Shown in pieces: positions 5,068-6,614 of a stretch of DNA of 6,614 nt. Position 1 is the stretch's first letter. Each line of letters opens with the position of its first letter. Location of the stretch: NCBI GenBank assembly GCA_043757865.1, contig JAYVOP010000145.1, positions 1-6,614 on the forward strand. Reading direction: 5' to 3'. A model generated the notes under the pieces. The model was not told where the DNA came from, made no database searches, and saw only the letters and a program-made list of their open reading frames with translations. A program made the position numbers and the translations under genes. The stretch is from JAGNEJ01 sp043757865 (lineage in GTDB: Bacteria > Verrucomicrobiota > Verrucomicrobiia > Verrucomicrobiales > V1-33).

Positions 5068-6612
5068 TTATTCCGTAGCCCTACCGGGTCCTAACAGCGC
5101 CTCCATCGTGCGCATGACGATGGCTTCCTCTGCGCCCATCAGCGCCTTTTCAATAAACAACTGCCGCGCCACGGCCTCATAGCTGGGCAGCGCTCCCGTG
5201 CGTTTCTGGATGAGCAGGCGCACGTAGCGAATGGCGCGGTCGATGAGCTTCAAGTTGCTCGGTTTCACATAAGTCATGAGGTTATCCAGATACCGTCCGA
5301 GGCGGCCCATGACTAAGGTGCTATGGGTATTGAGAAGCAGTTTGAGCAGTAAATTTTGCATGAACCACGAGGCGTTAGGCAAGGCGACCTCATGCGCGGC
5401 GGTGCGGAACGTCCAGCGGAATCCATCCGCCGTGGCGGCAATGCGGAACGGGATCTGCGGCTGGCCGTGCGTGCGCAGGGCGCGCTTGGCTAGCAGCGCA
5501 TCCGAAAAATCATAACCTGCGAGCAACTGACTACCTGCGAGGTGCTGCATCCCCTCCCAGTCCAGCGGGCGCGGAGCCCGCTGTAATAAGGCGTGCCACG
5601 CGGCGGCTCCGTCCGCCACGCCCGCCAGATGCAGATGACACCAACTGGCGGGCTCGGTGGCGATGAGCTGATTTTCAAATGGCCGCAGGGTGAAGGTGGG
5701 CGCGCGTTCGGTGGTGTCCGTGATGACCGTCATGCCGTAGCCTCCAGGCTCATACAGCACGCGTCCACCCTGGCTGTAGGTCTCTGCTTCCAGCTCAATA
5801 AACGAGGCTAGGAAACCGAAGTCCGTGTCGCTCACCAACTTGGCAAAGTGGCTCACCTCCGCCACCGCCGCCTCAGGCTGATGCCGATGCTGGATCGCAA
5901 ATCCAATCGCGGCCATCAGCACGGTGCTGGCCTGCATCCGGGTGCTGCCAGCCAGGGCCATGGGGCCGACGGCTAAATTTAATTTCCGAATGCGCCCATT
6001 TTCTAACACCCTCCGCGAGCGCTCCGCCACCGCCACTAACTCTGCATCAGGATTACAATAGAGGAACCACGGACGGTTCTCGGACCGTTCTGCCGCGCGC
6101 TCCGTGGCCCCGATCACCCACGGCGTCTCCCCACCTTCCGTGCTGGCAATCAGCAAATCTCCCGGCCCGAAGCCTAACTCATCCAACTGCCGCGCGCCAT
6201 ACTCAGGATGATCCTCAAATTTCTCGATGGCCTTAATCAATGCGAGGTCTCCCCCGGCCATGAACGCCACCACGCGGGCGGCCTCCGCTGGGGGCAGCAG
6301 CCCTTGCTGGCAGAAGAGTTCTAAGCTGAGCGAGAGCCTCCCCGTGGCTCCGCAGCCGCAGAGGTAAATTTTATTTCCCGCCGCCAACGTCTGCGCCACG
6401 GACTCCGCTAGCGCAGGCAACTCGGCGGCCCGCGTGAGGAACTGTCCTAACGCGAGTTCATCTACGGCTTTTAACGCAGCAATGGCGCGCGGTAAGTCAT
6501 GCTGCGCCTCATCACTGAGGTGCAAGGTGAGGGGGTGCTGAGTCTCGGTGTCCAAGCCACCCAGTTGAAATTGCCCTGCTACGGCTAGAAATTCATCGAC
6601 GGTAAAATCCAT
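5068..6612 (-). CDS. MurQ/GKRP-like tandem SIS-domain protein
   Basis: A 514-residue SIS (sugar isomerase) protein related to MurQ, the N-acetylmuramate-6-phosphate etherase, and to vertebrate glucokinase regulatory protein (GKRP). The first SIS domain (about 75-245) is MurQ-like: GCGATGR at 86-92, MAGGD at 118-122, AIEKFED at 128-134, GETPWVIG at 161-168 and GSTRM at 222-226, matching the MurQ phosphosugar loop GSSRM. A second, divergent domain (about 255-505) has VLNTxST-like and NLMTYVKPSNLKLIDRAI segments (427-462) that align with the GKRP C-terminal half. MurQ has about 300 residues and GKRP about 625, so this is a tandem form. By motif alignment the MurQ catalytic Glu83 position is Phe100 here, while Glu114 is kept (Glu133). 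Etherase activity is therefore doubtful, and sugar-phosphate binding or regulation is more likely. The ATG is two bases from the window edge, so a longer N-terminus cannot be excluded. Confidence 0.85.
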   Translation of the reverse strand: MDFTVDEFLAVAGQFQLGGLDTETQHPLTLHLSDEAQHDLPRAIAALKAVDELALGQFLTRAAELPALAESVAQTLAAGNKIYLCGCGATGRLSLSLELFCQQGLLPPAEAARVVAFMAGGDLALIKAIEKFEDHPEYGARQLDELGFGPGDLLIASTEGGETPWVIGATERAAERSENRPWFLYCNPDAELVAVAERSRRVLENGRIRKLNLAVGPMALAGSTRMQASTVLMAAIGFAIQHRHQPEAAVAEVSHFAKLVSDTDFGFLASFIELEAETYSQGGRVLYEPGGYGMTVITDTTERAPTFTLRPFENQLIATEPASWCHLHLAGVADGAAAWHALLQRAPRPLDWEGMQHLAGSQLLAGYDFSDALLAKRALRTHGQPQIPFRIAATADGFRWTFRTAAHEVALPNASWFMQNLLLKLLLNTHSTLVMGRLGRYLDNLMTYVKPSNLKLIDRAIRYVRLLIQKRTGALPSYEAVARQLFIEKALMGAEEAIVMRTMEALLGPGRATE

Positions 6613-6614
6613 GG

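Noticed and set aside
1..6614. tRNA, rRNA, CRISPR array, insertion sequence or attachment site
   Set aside because: No cloverleaf, no regularly spaced repeats, no transposase-like frame and no terminal inverted repeats were seen on either strand.

Overview
The window is a compact, single-orientation stretch of bacterial chromosome. Every gene I can support lies on the minus strand, so transcription runs from the right edge (6614) to the left edge (1). Base composition is fairly GC-rich, by eye about 60%. The closest impression is a Gram-negative bacterium of the Verrucomicrobiota/PVC type. The grounds are a GKRP-like tandem-SIS protein, leaderless-looking starts without Shine-Dalgarno motifs, and a stand-alone acyl carrier protein with a GLDSVDALQL motif. 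This placement is a low-confidence inference, because no rRNA or other phylogenetic marker is present.

In transcription order: a MurQ/GKRP-family SIS protein (5068-6612, start at the very edge); a 60-base gap; an AI-2E/PerM-family membrane protein (3721-5007, GTG start); a 123-base gap with several short inverted and direct repeats; a VapB-like antitoxin (3373-3597, TTG start) and its PIN-domain VapC toxin (2978-3367); a 126-base gap with one perfect inverted repeat; an acyl carrier protein (2588-2851); a 300-aa LPG-synthase-TM/UPF0104 membrane protein (1689-2591); a halogenase-like flavoprotein (430-1692); a 96-base gap with a polypyrimidine leader and an inverted repeat; and the N-terminal 111 codons of homoserine dehydrogenase (1-333, cut by the left edge). 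There is no gene-free stretch longer than 126 bases, and I see no RNA gene, insertion sequence, CRISPR array or convincing intrinsic terminator.

The part most likely to be a functional system is the carrier protein / membrane protein / flavoprotein trio. Both junctions are ATGA stop-start overlaps, which implies translational coupling. The flavoprotein keeps the two sequence hallmarks of flavin-dependent halogenases: the WxWxIP motif and a lysine at the catalytic position. A plausible reading is modification of a carrier-bound acyl or aryl group coupled to membrane handling of a lipid, as in aryl-polyene or related lipid-pigment pathways. No ketosynthase or ligase is in the window, so the substrate is unknown.

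The second point of interest is the SIS protein. It looks like a MurQ etherase that has lost one of the two catalytic glutamates and gained a second domain, the same route proposed for vertebrate glucokinase regulatory protein. It is therefore more likely a sugar-phosphate sensor than an etherase. The VapBC pair sits between otherwise chromosomal genes as a small self-contained module.
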